NCBI GenBank assembly: GCA_030374735.1
Contig: JASCIV010000388.1
Span: forward strand, 1-21,721
Direction: 5' to 3'
Source: Gracilaria caudata
Lineage: Eukaryota; Rhodophyta; Florideophyceae; Gracilariales; Gracilariaceae
DNA: 21,721 nucleotides
Part shown: positions 1 through 9,650 of the stretch, piece by piece
Numbering within the stretch: the stretch's first letter is position 1
How the letters are laid out: each line of letters starts with the position of its first letter
Notes under the pieces: model-generated
What the model saw: only the letters and a program-made list of their open reading frames with translations
What the model was told of the DNA's origin: nothing
The model's database searches: none
Program-made: the position numbers and the translations under genes

Positions 1-2223
1 CGGGGGGGGGTGCTGAAATAGTGGCGAACGGGCGGTGAGCGGGTGAGCGCGATTGTGAGAGAGCGGTGCGCACGCGCGGCGTGTGCTCGTTGTGGCTCGC
101 TCGCTGAACAGGAGAGGCGGTTGCATTGCGTAGCAGCGTTCGCTCATGGGTTGGGGGGGCAGCGGAGAGCATTTTTTTCGCGGGCGCGCTGAGCGACGGC
201 GCGACGCGTGCGCCACACGCGCGCGGAGAGACGGCGCGCCACGCTGTGAGGTGGCTTGCTCAGCGCCGGACACGCTGCCAGACGCGTCGCTCGCTTGGCC
301 AATCGTTTTTGCTCGCGCGAGGTGCGGTGGCGCCGCTGTTTGGCGGCGCCGCCGTTGTTTGGTTTGTTTTTAGGTGTGTGACGACCGTTTGGGAAAAAAA
401 AGAAAAGGGGGTGAATGATTTTGCGAATATTTGCGCCGCCGATTTTGCTGAAACGGTGCAATTATCAGCCAGCAGGCACAAACACGCGCACGTCTGCGCA
501 CGCCTGTGCGCGAGGTGTGTATGTAATGGCAAACGCTGGAGGCGCGGCGCGACGCGACGCGACGAGCGTGGCGGCGGCGCGCGGTGGTTTTGCGCTCGGC
601 GCGAGTCAATTCAAATGCTTTTTCGCGCGCGAGTGTATGAGCATTTGGCGCTGAATGGTGCGGGAATGTGCGGAATGCAGCGCGCTCTGTCAACGCCGCG
701 TTGAGCTCGCCTCTCCTGCTGCCGCGTGCTGCCGCGTGCTGCCGCGCGGCGCGGTGCGCTCCGACGCCAGCTGTGGGCTGGCTGGGGTTAGTGGTGTTCC
801 CCCGCGGCGCATCCGTCCGGTGGCGAGCGCGAAAGGCGCGAAACTACAGAAACGAAGCGCATGACACACGACACACGCGTACAGTACAGTGTGAACGATG
901 TATCGTAGGGTGCCTACAGAGCGCCCGAGCATCGCCGTTCTCAGATCGAATTTGGTACTGCCGCGGCGCCTTCAGCGCTCTTTAAAAATAGCGCCGGTGG
1001 TTGGTGGCCACAGCTTTTGGCTGCGCAGCCCAAACAGTAAAGCGCGCTGTTTTTTTTTTAATTTTAAACGCGCAGCATCGCCCGCGCGCGTTGTTCCGTC
1101 GTACAGTAGCGCGCGCGCATACCCTCCCCAGCATCGCGCGCACGGCTGCCTCCCCACCTCACGCAGCGCGGTAAGCTGCGCTGTCATCGGCGATGAGCGC
1201 CATTTACACTTTTGTGTTGTTTGTGCTGCCAACTCTGCATGCGAAGAGCAAACATTCGGGACACGTTTTTGAGGAGCACCGCGCTCCGCCAGCCTGAACA
1301 TGAGTGCTCAACCAGAAGTGCAGAGGCGCACGCACCCTTTTTTTCTCGTACATAATTCAAGTATATACAATAAAGCGCCTCGTGCTGCAAACAAACAACG
1401 CGTACGCACGCACGCTCGCAGTTGCGATGGTTCAAGCCAAACGCGAGAGCGCCAGTGAAACACGCCTCGCCCTCTCGTATGTGACGCAAGCGCGCTTTAC
1501 GTGGTGTGTGCTCGTCAAAAACTGCTTGGCCGCCGTTGTCGCAGCTGTCAACAAGCGCGTGCCGCGCGCAGTCGCCACGCGTGTAAGTGCTGTGCACCTT
1601 GCACACGTGCCCAGCCCGCACACGCCTCCAGCGCGCACAACGCAACACGAGCGCAACAGCAGCGCATCGTGATGCTGCGCCAAACGATGATTCACGCGCA
1701 GAGTCACCGCGCGGTGCTCGTCCAATCAGCGAGCCGCCGCGATCTGATGTATCATTCGCCACTTCTGGATTGGATGAGATGGCACCTGCGCAGCGCGCAT
1801 GCTGCCCCATCCATTGCATGCCTTTCAACGCCGCCAACCGTCTTTCTCGACGTGCCCCCCCCCCCCCCCCCACTGCGCGCCCGTAAAAAGCGTGGCGGAG
1901 CGTCGAACCCCAGGCCCTGACACGCACTCCATCGCCGTCCCGTCGCACACACTCGCTTTCTTGCCCCGTCGCGCTACTAGTTTTCGCCAGTACTACCCCC
2001 GCCTGTTTTTAACGGTACGTTGTATAATAATGCGTGCTGTTCACCGTCGGCCGTGTGCCCCGGGATCGCGTGCTCGCAAGCCATGATCTTCGCCCTGTTT
2101 CCGAGCCGATCTGCGCGCGATCGCCCGCTGTGTGCGCCGGCGTTTGCGTCCTCTGTGCCGCTGTTCACTAACCGATCCACATATCGTTCCAATCGCTGCA
2201 GCAAATCTCGTTCAACTCTCATC
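1..2223. other. GC-rich gene-free region upstream of GAPDH
   Basis: This stretch is dominated by GCGC/CGCG-rich low-complexity DNA, with a G run at 2-10 and a 17-base C run at 1855-1871. Open frames exist on both strands, but they are Arg/Ala/Cys-rich, lack recognisable domains and overlap each other in several frames, as expected from GC-rich DNA with few stop codons. A well-formed CCAAT box (CCAATCAGC, 1722-1730) and a TATA-like run (2023-2030) lie toward the gene. I see no gene here; the last few hundred bases probably hold the GAPDH promoter and 5' UTR. Confidence 0.6.
2023..2030 (+). promoter_or_regulatory. TATA-like box of GAPDH
   Basis: TATAATAA stands out in GC-rich surroundings about 195 nt before the GAPDH ATG. 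A CCAATCAGC motif lies 300 nt further upstream. The assignment rests on motif and position only; the transcription start is not visible in the sequence. Confidence 0.3.
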
Positions 2224-3327
2224 ATGACTGTTCCTCAGGTTGGAATCAATGGCTTTGGTCGCATGTAAGTTGCAATCTTTCGCACCATCCCATCATCACC
2301 CCCGCCAAACGCAGCGCGCAGTTCCGATTTGATCTAACCTTGTGTGCGGTTCTCATGTAGTGGTCGTCTGGTGCTTCGTGCCGCCATTGAGAAGGATACC
2401 ATGAACGTTGTGGCTATCAATGACCCGTTCATTGCGCTCGAATACATGGCGTACATGTTCAAGTATGATTCCACACATGGTCGTTACAAAGGCACTGTGG
2501 ACATAAAGGACGGCAAACTGATTGTGAACGGAAAGCCCATTGCTGTGTACGGACATCGTGACCCCGCAGAGATTCCCTGGGCAGAAGCTGGAGCCGAGTA
2601 CGTGGTGGAATCCACCGGTGTGTTCACGCTCAAGGAAAAGGCTGAGAAGCATTTCAAGGGCGGCGCTAAGAAGGTGATCATCTCTGCGCCGTCCAAGGAT
2701 GCGCCCATGTTTGTGTGCGGTGTGAATGCAGACAAGTACACGCCCGATCTGGACATCATCTCCAATGCGTCTTGCACCACCAACTGCCTCGCGCCGCTTG
2801 TGAAGGTGATTCACGAGAAGTACGGTATTGAGGAGGGTTTGATGACTACTGTGCATGCTACTACCGCCTCGCAGAAGACCGTGGACGGTCCCTCGCAGAA
2901 GGACTGGCGCGGCGGACGTGGAGCTGGTGCAAACATCATCCCGTCCAGCACAGGAGCCGCCAAGGCTGTCGGTAAGGTACTGCCCGAGCTGAACGGAAAG
3001 TTGACAGGAATGGCGTTCCGTGTGCCCACTCCCGATGTGTCGGTGGTGGACCTGACTGTTCGTCTGGTGAACGAAACTACGTACGACGATATCAAGGCCA
3101 CCATGAAGGCTGCGGCTGAAGACTCTCTCAAGGGTATCCTCAAGTACACTGAGGATTCCGTGGTGAGCACCGACTTCATCCACGAGGACGCGTCGTGCGT
3201 GTTTGATGCCGGCGCCGGCATCATGTTGAACAGCAGGTTTTGCAAGCTGGTTGCCTGGTACGACAACGAGTGGGGATACTCCAACCGCGTGGTGGACCTG
3301 ATTTCGCACATCGCCAAGGTGCAGTGA
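2224..3327 (+). CDS. GAPC: Cytosolic NAD-dependent glyceraldehyde-3-phosphate dehydrogenase (GapC type)
   Basis: Glycolytic enzyme oxidising glyceraldehyde-3-phosphate to 1,3-bisphosphoglycerate with NAD+ and phosphate, in the cytosol. The coding sequence is 2224-2264 joined to 2361-3327, giving 335 residues, normal for the family. Visible features are the Rossmann start VGINGFGRIGR (residues 6-16), Asp35 in AINDPF which favours NAD over NADP, the active site SNASCTTNC with Cys152, the partner His179 in TVHATTA, and the C-terminal WYDNEWGYSNRV. There is no transit peptide, so this is not a plastid GapA. The start is the ATG just before the intron; without it the N-terminal nucleotide-binding strand is lost. 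It is convergent with the D-lactate dehydrogenase gene (394 nt between stop codons). Identification is secure; the red-algal assignment is only a resemblance. Confidence 0.97.
2265..2360 (+). other. GAPDH intron (96 nt, phase 2)
   Basis: The intron runs from GTAAGT to CATGTAG and splits the Ile14 codon (AT|T) in the GFGRIGR motif. Removing it restores the invariant dinucleotide-binding sequence exactly. Without splicing the frame hits a stop straight after Met (ATG TAA), so the intron is well supported. Confidence 0.95.
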
Positions 3328-3721
3328 GCGTGCCATTGCACACTCGGGGCGCTTGGTATGTTGTAGGTTTTTTTTTACTTGTAGATATCCCAGGCGTGAT
3401 AAAAATCAGATTGTGCACGATTGGGTCTCGTGCATTAGCGCGTCGAATTGCGCGCCGACCGGCGGCGCGAATGGCGGCGGATCTGGCGCGCATCGACACG
3501 TGCAGCCGACCAATCGCCACGCGCGTCGCGCTGAACACCTGTGAATATCTCACGTCTGCAAAAATCACAGCGACCGTTTATTTACTGGTACAATAATGGC
3601 TCCAGCCGCCACCATTCTAATGTGGATGCACAGTTACACGGCATGAAGCTTGGCATCGAGGGTCGCTTCACTTCGCCCTCTTCGTACAGTTATGATACAT
3701 ACAACGAAAAACAAAAAAAAA
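3328..3721. other. Convergent intergenic region GAPDH / D-LDH
   Basis: 394 nt shared by the two 3' UTRs. It has a T-rich run just after the GAPDH stop (about 3367-3375), a GCGC-rich middle (3425-3535) and an A-rich end (3704-3720). No gene or strong hairpin is apparent, and no canonical poly(A) signal can be assigned with confidence. Confidence 0.5.
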
Positions 3722-4858
3722 TCACTGCAGAACTACCTCATTCTTCAGGAGCGCTCCAGCACCGCCACCAGTTCTCCTCTCCACAAACTTCACAACGTTC
3801 TCATACGTAGTGCTCCATATGTTCGAAATCGCCGTATCCGTACAGAACGCAATATGCGGAGTGATAAGCACGTTGGGTAAACTCTGCAGCGTCAGAATCT
3901 TCTCATCTTCCAAGATCTCGCCCGTATGATCGTCGAAGAACAGTTCTTCTTCACCCTCCATCACGTCCATGCCACACGCCCCGATAATGCCACTTCGGAC
4001 ACCGAAGATGAGCGCGTTCATGTCAACCAGTTCACCTCTGGACGTGTTGATCAGCACCATGCCTCTCTTCATTTTGCTCACTGCCTCGGCGTTGATCATA
4101 TGTCTTGTGGACGGCAATAGCGGACAGTGCAAACTGATGATATCTGAGTTTCCCAATAAATCATCAAAGCTCACGTAGTCCACGCCCATGTCCTTGGCCT
4201 CCTCACTCACATGCACATCGTATGCAATCACCCTAGCACCAAATGCCAGCATGATCTTAGCAAACAATCGGCCAATCTTGCCCGTACCACAAATACCTAT
4301 AGTCTTTCCATGAATATCAAATCCCAACAATCCATTCAAAGCAAAGTTACTTTCCCTCGTTCGGTTGTACGCCTTGTGTGTCTTTCGCACAGTAGTGAGT
4401 AACAACGCCACCGCAAATTCAGCAACTGCGTACGGAGAGTACTGAGGAACTCGTAAAACAGTCACGCCATTCAAAGCAGCCGCATTCAAATCCACTTGAT
4501 TAAAACCAGCACATCTGAGTAACAGGCATTTGGTACCATTCCTCGCCAAGATCTGAAGCGTTTCTTCGTCTGCATCATCGTTCACGAAAATGCACACCGC
4601 ATCGGCTCCAGCAGCCAGTTTAGCGGTGGTTGCATCCAGACGAGGGGCCAGAAATTCCAGCTGAACGTTTGGTGCGATTTTGGCCAGTTGCGGATGTGCG
4701 GCTAGAAAATCTCTTTCGTATCGTTTTGAACTGTACACTACCACGCGAATGGGTGCGGGCGTGATAGCTGCACTTGTTGCATTCATGACGAAATGAGGAC
4801 TGAACGTCCCTAGCAGAAAGTTTGGATTCAAAGTGGTTAGCTTGGCTGTCTTGAGCAT
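3722..4858 (-). CDS. ldhA: D-lactate dehydrogenase (D-2-hydroxyacid dehydrogenase, LdhA type)
   Basis: NADH-dependent reduction of pyruvate to D-lactate, or a closely related 2-hydroxyacid reaction. From the first in-frame ATG (4858, context CACCATGC) it has 378 residues. The catalytic core begins near residue 37 (IRVVVYSSKRY). The Rossmann motif GTGKIG is at 191-196. The triad is Arg274 (NTSRGELVD), Glu303 (GMDVMEGEE) and His335 (ITPHIAF), with spacings of 29 and 61 residues, the same as in E. coli LdhA. The LRCAGFNQVDL block is also typical of this branch. Residues 1-36 have Lys, Arg and hydroxyl residues but no Asp or Glu, and could be a mitochondrial presequence; a second ATG at 4786 would give a cytosolic form. 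The open frame continues to 5071, but only from a GTG, so I reject that start. Confidence 0.93.
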   Translation of the reverse strand: MLKTAKLTTLNPNFLLGTFSPHFVMNATSAAITPAPIRVVVYSSKRYERDFLAAHPQLAKIAPNVQLEFLAPRLDATTAKLAAGADAVCIFVNDDADEETLQILARNGTKCLLLRCAGFNQVDLNAAALNGVTVLRVPQYSPYAVAEFAVALLLTTVRKTHKAYNRTRESNFALNGLLGFDIHGKTIGICGTGKIGRLFAKIMLAFGARVIAYDVHVSEEAKDMGVDYVSFDDLLGNSDIISLHCPLLPSTRHMINAEAVSKMKRGMVLINTSRGELVDMNALIFGVRSGIIGACGMDVMEGEEELFFDDHTGEILEDEKILTLQSLPNVLITPHIAFCTDTAISNIWSTTYENVVKFVERRTGGGAGALLKNEVVLQ

Positions 4859-6584
4859 GGTGATAAGCGGGGGGTGGTTGCTCTTGTTGATGAAGTTTGG
4901 AGCTGTTGCTGTTGATGAACGACGAATGATGCACACGTACTGGACGGGGGCGATGCGCTCTTTAAGGGCGATGAAGAGCGCCGAGGGCGAGACGCGGAGC
5001 AACAGGGGAGGTGTCCAGGAAGGTCTGACCTGCAGCTGCTCTTCATGCCTCGGTGTCAAGGTTAGCGACACGTCTCTACGCGTTAAAGAAAAACGTCACC
5101 GGTGACAAAGCGTGTGTCCCGATTGGAAATTTGTGTCACTGTACAAGTGAACCGGAAACGCCGCGTTCTGATTGGCCGCTGTGCCGTTTTGCACCAATTC
5201 GTCCAATCACACCAAATTGCGCCCTTGTTGCTCACGGAGAGGCGCTCGACGCTCGCGTGAAGGGGCCCCGTCTTGGACGTGTGCAGCTGTCGCGAACTTG
5301 TCGGGAAGACGCTCGACCGCGTTCTCACGCATCTCCCTTGCGAGTGCTCCGCCTTTGGGCATGATACGTTTCCAAGGAGGCAACGAGGCGGGGGTAACGT
5401 CATCTACACATCGCCGACACATGAATAAATCATCTGCTTCCGTCTGTAACTTAATCCGAGTCAAAGCAGGGTGGACTCTGCCTTTTGTCCCAATCGCACA
5501 TGCCTGTTTGTTTATCGCCATGTGCGCTTCCAAGAAAATGATCTCGGCGCTTTGAAGACAATCCCGATCACAGAAAACAAGACGTTGTTGTTGTACGCAA
5601 ATGCCGATTTGTGAGCTAATGTAACGTTCCTGCGACAATTATGTGTCCGTTCTCGTGTTACTGCACGTGTCACATGGTCATGAAAACGGTGTCTACAAAA
5701 TAAAATCTCAAGTAACAACGTTGCAAAATATGCGTCACTCAAGCCAGGTTTTTCTTGTTCGTTCAGGAAATAACTGTTGACGGTGTCAACTTGACAAGAA
5801 GAAAAAGACACAGACGTCTTATCCTTGTTCGTATAAGACGACGAAAAGTTACAAAGGGGCCCTCACCTGTAGGCCAGTCGTGTAATTTCTTGTCCTCCGT
5901 GACTTTTTTTTTGTCAACAGTTTTCTCAGCCCCAATCCCACTGCCCGCAGACTTCCTGAGCACACGTCGTGTAGCGACCCTCTCTTTATTATGCATTTCA
6001 AGCGTAGAGTATTGCCATTCCCAATCATCTTCTTCATTGGCTGTTTTGTTCACAGACGTCTCACGTTAGTGTGCGGAACAAGGTCTAAACTACATCATGT
6101 ACATAAAGTATGGGGTGCTGGATATCGGGAATTCTGCACTGCTTGTTTTGTGGAGCGCTGTGCCAAAACACAATAAAAACGCTTTCTAAGCTCGGCCTCG
6201 TTGGGAAGGGGCCGATTTGGCGATCCCCCGCTTTTGATTTGGTCTCTTTGACCAGAACATGATTCAAACAAGTAAAACTTCACCACACGGAACCGTAACC
6301 AAGCAGCGACTCGATGCCGCCGTCGACGTTACCACTAGTTGCACTCGTCTGCAATCCCTACATCTGCAATCCAAACGCTCAAAAGCTCTATTGACCATCC
6401 CGAGTTATCCCCGCTTTGATTCAAACCTGGAAGTTCACTTAGACTGTACCGCGGATACAGTGACAGCGCTTACGCGTGTTTGTTCCCAAAACACGTAGAT
6501 CTGATTTAAAAACGGAATCACCTCCTGTGAACGATCTCGTCTGAGAAGAGCGTTATCTTTGTACCGTCCCCGTGATTCTCCACC
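4859..6584. other. Divergent intergenic region between D-LDH and the PNPOx-like gene
   Basis: 1.7 kb. The part next to D-LDH holds its probable 5' UTR, a perfect 12-bp palindrome GTCACCGGTGAC (5095-5106) and a CCAAT cluster. The middle (5400-6500) is mixed-composition DNA with short open frames. One on the minus strand (5763-6053) has protein-like composition but no ATG near its beginning, is preceded by a stop codon, and matches nothing I recognise. No RNA gene is apparent. Confidence 0.5.
5122..5207. promoter_or_regulatory. CCAAT-box cluster upstream of D-LDH
   Basis: Four CCAAT/ATTGG pentamers lie within 86 bp: ATTGG at 5122-5126 and 5171-5175, and CCAAT at 5194-5198 and 5203-5207. They are 264-349 nt upstream of the D-LDH ATG, a usual range for NF-Y-dependent promoters. 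Clustering and position support a regulatory role; binding is inferred. Confidence 0.45.
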
Positions 6585-7270
6585 ATGTCCAGACCGCCGG
6601 TGTGGCAAAAACTTATCGATTCCTGTCTCCAGCAAGAAGGGAAGCCAACCTCATACTTTTTGCAGCTGGCCACCCTCACCGTGTCTGGTGAAGCATCGTG
6701 CAGGACAGTCGTATTTCGAGGCTGGGATGTCACAACCTCAAAGTCAACACCTAGTCTGCTAATCGCCACCGATAGTAGAAGTGCCAAAGTAAAAGGTCTG
6801 CTCGAGTACCCCAAAGCCGAGGCATGTTGGTACTTTCGTGTACGTCCTTTCTCATCACAACATATATGCCCCCCCCCCTCAAACCTTCTAACCGTCTTGT
6901 GTAATGTCTCGTCTCTCGTTATGCCTGACAGGATGCCCGAGTTCAGTTTCGGTTGACAACATATGTAAGCGTTATCAGCAGCGACGAAACCAACGATGAT
7001 TTGTTCAATCTTCGCTCGAGGAAATGGCGAGATCTTTCACCAAATGCGCGCGAAGTTTATGCGTGTCCCCCTCCGGGTCGCCCACATGAGCATGAATTTT
7101 CGGAAGAGGCAAAAGCGGAGGTTGCGAATAGCAACGAGCCCATCGAGTGGTTTGCGGTCCTGATGCTGAAACCTGAGCGAGTGGACGTCGTAGACCTTCG
7201 TGCAAATACCAGAAGTTTGTTTGAATTGGGTAAAGACGGCGATTGGGTTGAGAACAGCATAAATCGTTGA
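6585..7270 (+). CDS. PNPOx-like FMN-binding flavoprotein (Alr4036 family)
   Basis: Coding sequence 6585-6839 joined to 6932-7270, giving 197 residues. The start is an ATG in the strong context CACCATG. The order of motifs fits the Alr4036-type pyridoxamine-phosphate-oxidase-like split-barrel family: YFLQLATLTVSG (24-35), the FMN-contact block CRTVVFRGW (39-47), TDSRSAKV (62-69), CWYFR joined across the intron to DARVQFRL (81-93), a helical W-x-x-L-S segment (RKWRDLSPNAREVY), and the C-terminal strands FAVLMLKPERVDVVDLR ending near WVENSINR. The family binds FMN; the true substrate is unknown and it need not make pyridoxal phosphate. It is convergent with the F-box gene, 300 nt between stops. 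Without splicing the upstream frame ends at a stop (6954-6956). Confidence 0.88.
6840..6931 (+). other. Intron of the PNPOx-like gene (92 nt, phase 0)
   Basis: Donor GTACGT and acceptor CTGACAG. Joining the exons gives CWYFR-DARVQFRL, which has the same spacing as the family pattern CWYF(x6)QFRL with no gap. An alternative acceptor 17 nt downstream (GTTCAG) would delete about six conserved positions and is less likely. A run of ten C residues (6869-6878) lies inside the intron. Confidence 0.88.
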
Positions 7271-7570
7271 CATGTTCTTCGGCTTGATAGTGAAACAGTT
7301 GCACTCATGTAACCTTACACTGTATGTGCTCATAAGCATTGTGAGAACGCGATGCTGAAAAGCATGTGAAGGTGTGCCAGTCGATCGTGTACGGGAGCCG
7401 CCTGTACCAGGTGGTCGGCTGAGAGTGATTTTTGCTCATCTGGTAAAGGTAGCGTTCGCTAACCATCTTACACTCTAATACAAAGGGTGATGTGGGTGTT
7501 TGTATGTGGATAATTGTTATCCATTGTACTTGTAAACGAGGACATACAGTTTTACATATGTAACAAAAAG
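7271..7570. other. Convergent intergenic region PNPOx-like / F-box
   Basis: 300 nt shared by two 3' UTRs, with composition changing from mixed to AT-rich near the F-box stop. No gene, strong hairpin or repeat was noticed. Confidence 0.5.
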
Positions 7571-8419
7571 TCAGGAAATAAAGGCGATCTTCACTGCTGG
7601 GTGTCGAGCCCTAATAGCATCGATCCCAGCCTGTGTGTAAAGACCTTGCGGCCAAATATTCCCCCGATTCTCAGCAAGAACAAGTTCTTTTAGTCGAGGA
7701 GCGCAGCCGAGAAAGTTGAGAAGACAGTTATTACTTATAGGACAAAAAGCGAGTGAGACAACCTCTAGTGATTTAGAAACATCAGATTTCGAAAAAGCCT
7801 GAAAGGCGTCATCATCAACGCTATCACACCCTTTAAAACAAAGCCGTTTCAATGTTACGATGGTTGCCACTGCTTGTACACCTCCTTGAGTCAGAGAATG
7901 TACCCACGATAAATCCAGTTCTTCGACTGGTGCGACGGTTCCTGAGTGACGGAACATGGAGCCGGTTATCCGACAACTTGGAAGAATGAGACGCTTTAGA
8001 TTAGGACATGTCATGAGCGGTTGCAATACGTCATCACTCATCAAATTACAATGCGCAAAGTTGACTTCAACAAGCGAATGACGCGCCACTCGAACCAGTG
8101 ATGAGATGGCCCGATGTGAAATAAGACCGGGCGCACAACCGCTTAGATTCAGAGTTTTCAACGAGACGGTAGCAACAAACATGGAGTCAATTGCAGTTCT
8201 CGCGGCATTTGCGTCCGCCAGAGAAAGCGTATAGATAGCATCGGAAGATATGTGCGATAATTTTGCCAGATAGTTGGTGAAAATAAGACGACGAAGACGA
8301 TTACAAACTGAAGCCAGACGAAACGCGGTTCCAACCTGCTCTCGAAGGGATCCCGAATTAGAAAGTATGCGCAGTAACACGTCGTCGGGCAAATCTATCA
8401 GACTCGAAGGACGCAACAT
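7571..8419 (-). CDS. F-box and leucine-rich-repeat protein
   Basis: 282 residues from the first in-frame ATG at 8419; the open frame extends six codons upstream only through a TTG. An F-box occupies about residues 6-48 (LIDLPDDVLLRILS ... VCNRLRRLIF). It is followed by roughly seven irregular leucine-rich repeats (85-275) of the cysteine-containing subtype, for example LKTLNLSGCAPG, LKRLILPSCRITG, LKRLCFKGCDSVDDDAF, LEVVSLAFCPISNN and LKELVLAENRG. Family knowledge: such proteins are substrate receptors of SCF ubiquitin ligases, the F-box docking on Skp1 and the LRRs choosing the target. The target cannot be read from the sequence. It is single-exon and appears complete. Confidence 0.88.
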   Translation of the reverse strand: MLRPSSLIDLPDDVLLRILSNSGSLREQVGTAFRLASVCNRLRRLIFTNYLAKLSHISSDAIYTLSLADANAARTAIDSMFVATVSLKTLNLSGCAPGLISHRAISSLVRVARHSLVEVNFAHCNLMSDDVLQPLMTCPNLKRLILPSCRITGSMFRHSGTVAPVEELDLSWVHSLTQGGVQAVATIVTLKRLCFKGCDSVDDDAFQAFSKSDVSKSLEVVSLAFCPISNNCLLNFLGCAPRLKELVLAENRGNIWPQGLYTQAGIDAIRARHPAVKIAFIS

Positions 8420-9031
8420 GGGTCCTAATGAGAGCAAGTAGGCTCATCATCGGAGAAGCAGTGAAGTGAAAGAGCAAGGTGAGCGACAGGAGCAAGCCAT
8501 GAGGAGGATGATCAAGAACGACCTGAGGCCGCATGTCACAGGGTCCCATCAGACCTGGTCTGCCGGGCGAGATCGCTCTCCGTTTTTGAAGCAGTAAATC
8601 GTGGCACCGCTGGCGACTTATCATTCGGCGTTTCGTGAGCTGCAAAGCAACGGAAAGCCTTCAACTCCGGGGCTGCCGTGCATGTGTGCTCGCCGTGAGC
8701 GAGACCGTGTGCAGCGCGTGACAATGCACCGCCGTCAGCATGCGTGATTCCCGAAACTGAAGCCCACCCATGACGGAAATCATGAAAACCCCTTGCGTTC
8801 CCGACCTCCCATGATAAAATCCTTTGACGGCGTCCTCATAAGCACCCAGGACGAGGTGAAACGAAGGTCAGAGCGGTGGGAACCTCGTGCAGACCGCAGC
8901 ACTTCCTTGGTTTGCAAAGAGGCCGTCATGGGTTTCACGCCTTCCGCCTCTCGTTGGCAACCGATGCGCACGTTTCAAAGCGGACTTCAGGCGAATTACG
9001 CAGCCATCCCCAAGCAGCAGCAGTCGGTTCC
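8420..9031. other. Intergenic region upstream of the F-box gene
   Basis: About 600 nt with no recognisable gene. A plus-strand frame opens with ATG at 8811 and runs to 9380, but it crosses into duplicated DNA (from about 9032) whose sister copy has a stop in the same frame, so it is probably not coding. The F-box promoter should lie at the left end of this stretch. Confidence 0.5.
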
Positions 9032-9650
9032 GCCTCTATCTCGTCGCCGATCTCGTCGTTCGCAACGCAAAGATTCCCGTCGCATCATGTCGGAAGGGCC
9101 TGCGATGAAAGCTAAGGAGTTCTTGGTATGTGGTTGCGTGAAAACTTACTCGCCTCAGGCTGTCAACGCATGTTCCGCTGCATCTACTTGTGTGCAGAAT
9201 GAATCTTTGTCAGGAGCTTCACCGGTACGGGGAAGCAAACGGGTACAGAATACAGATGCTTGTGTTTCCTTCCTTCGCGATGACTTTATTGAGTTCTCTT
9301 GTGTGGGGAAGACTCATGATTCGTCTGCTGTTTGGAAGCCTTTGTCTTTCCGCGATCTTGTGCCTTTCATGGCCAAGTGAGTTCTCCATTATGTGCTACT
9401 CGTATGGTTGTCGTGGTTCTGTGTGTCAGCGCCCTTTTCTAACTTTGTTCAAACGTAGTTGTTAGTCGTAACTCATAAACAATTTGTTAAAGTAGCTAAC
9501 AGTACAATGTTAAATAACTATCACTTTTCCTTTATGACGACATCAATCTCCGCGCACTACTACTTCATCAAGAACCAATTCCAAAAGAAAGGCTTTGAAC
9601 CCCCAACCCCCCCCCCCCCACCTTTAACATTCCCAGAACGAGCCTTGCTT
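9032..9650. repeat. Duplicated segment, copy A (WDHD1 3' end plus 3' flank)
   Basis: Matches about 15524-16150 in the same orientation, at roughly 70-80% identity by eye, with an offset of 6492 bp at the left (9056 to 15548; 9102 to 15594) and about 6501 at the right (9638 to 16139). Shared blocks include GCGATGAAAGCTA, TATGTGGTTGCGTGAAAA, GGAAGCCTTTGTCTTTCC and GGCTTTGAAC. The right end includes a degraded copy of the last codons of WDHD1, so copy B is presumably the source and copy A the derivative. Confidence 0.8.
9560..9650 (-). pseudogene. Fragment of the WDHD1 C-terminus (pseudogene)
   Basis: On the minus strand copy A reads SKPFFWNWFLMK and then two stop codons, against SKPFFRNRFLKKS and stop in the intact gene at 16064. 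The true final Ser codon TCG has become TAG. Further in, a run of 13 C on the plus strand (9607-9619) replaces coding sequence, and similarity fades after the ACGAGCCTT block (9638-9646). Only about 30 codons are recognisable, and nothing suggests it is expressed. Confidence 0.75.

Noticed and set aside
1184..1948. 254-codon minus-strand open frame
   Set aside because: Arg/Ala/Cys-rich composition in GC-rich DNA, competing long frames on both strands, no domain, and no context supporting a gene.
1890..1970. tRNA-like T-arm/B-box on the minus strand (GGGGTTCGACGCTCC followed by TTTTT)
   Set aside because: The T-arm pairs with wobbles, but no AGCGTGG partner for the acceptor 3' strand exists upstream, nor downstream in a permuted arrangement, and no D or anticodon arm can be drawn.
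2353..3336. 327-codon open frame antisense to GAPDH
   Set aside because: Mirror of a strongly biased coding sequence; no family resemblance, and the sense product is certain.
4859..5071. 71-residue upstream extension of D-LDH
   Set aside because: Begins at GTG with no ATG; a eukaryotic start at 4858 in CACCATG context is more likely.
5763..6053. Minus-strand frame with protein-like composition (EEDDWEWQYS region) and a nearby GTGAGG donor
   Set aside because: No ATG near its start, stop codon just upstream, no acceptor giving a continuing frame, and no recognisable family. Left as undecided intergenic DNA.
8811..9380. Plus-strand open frame of 190 codons
   Set aside because: Half of it lies in duplicated DNA; the sister copy at about 15594-15635 has a stop in the same frame, so it is not conserved as coding.
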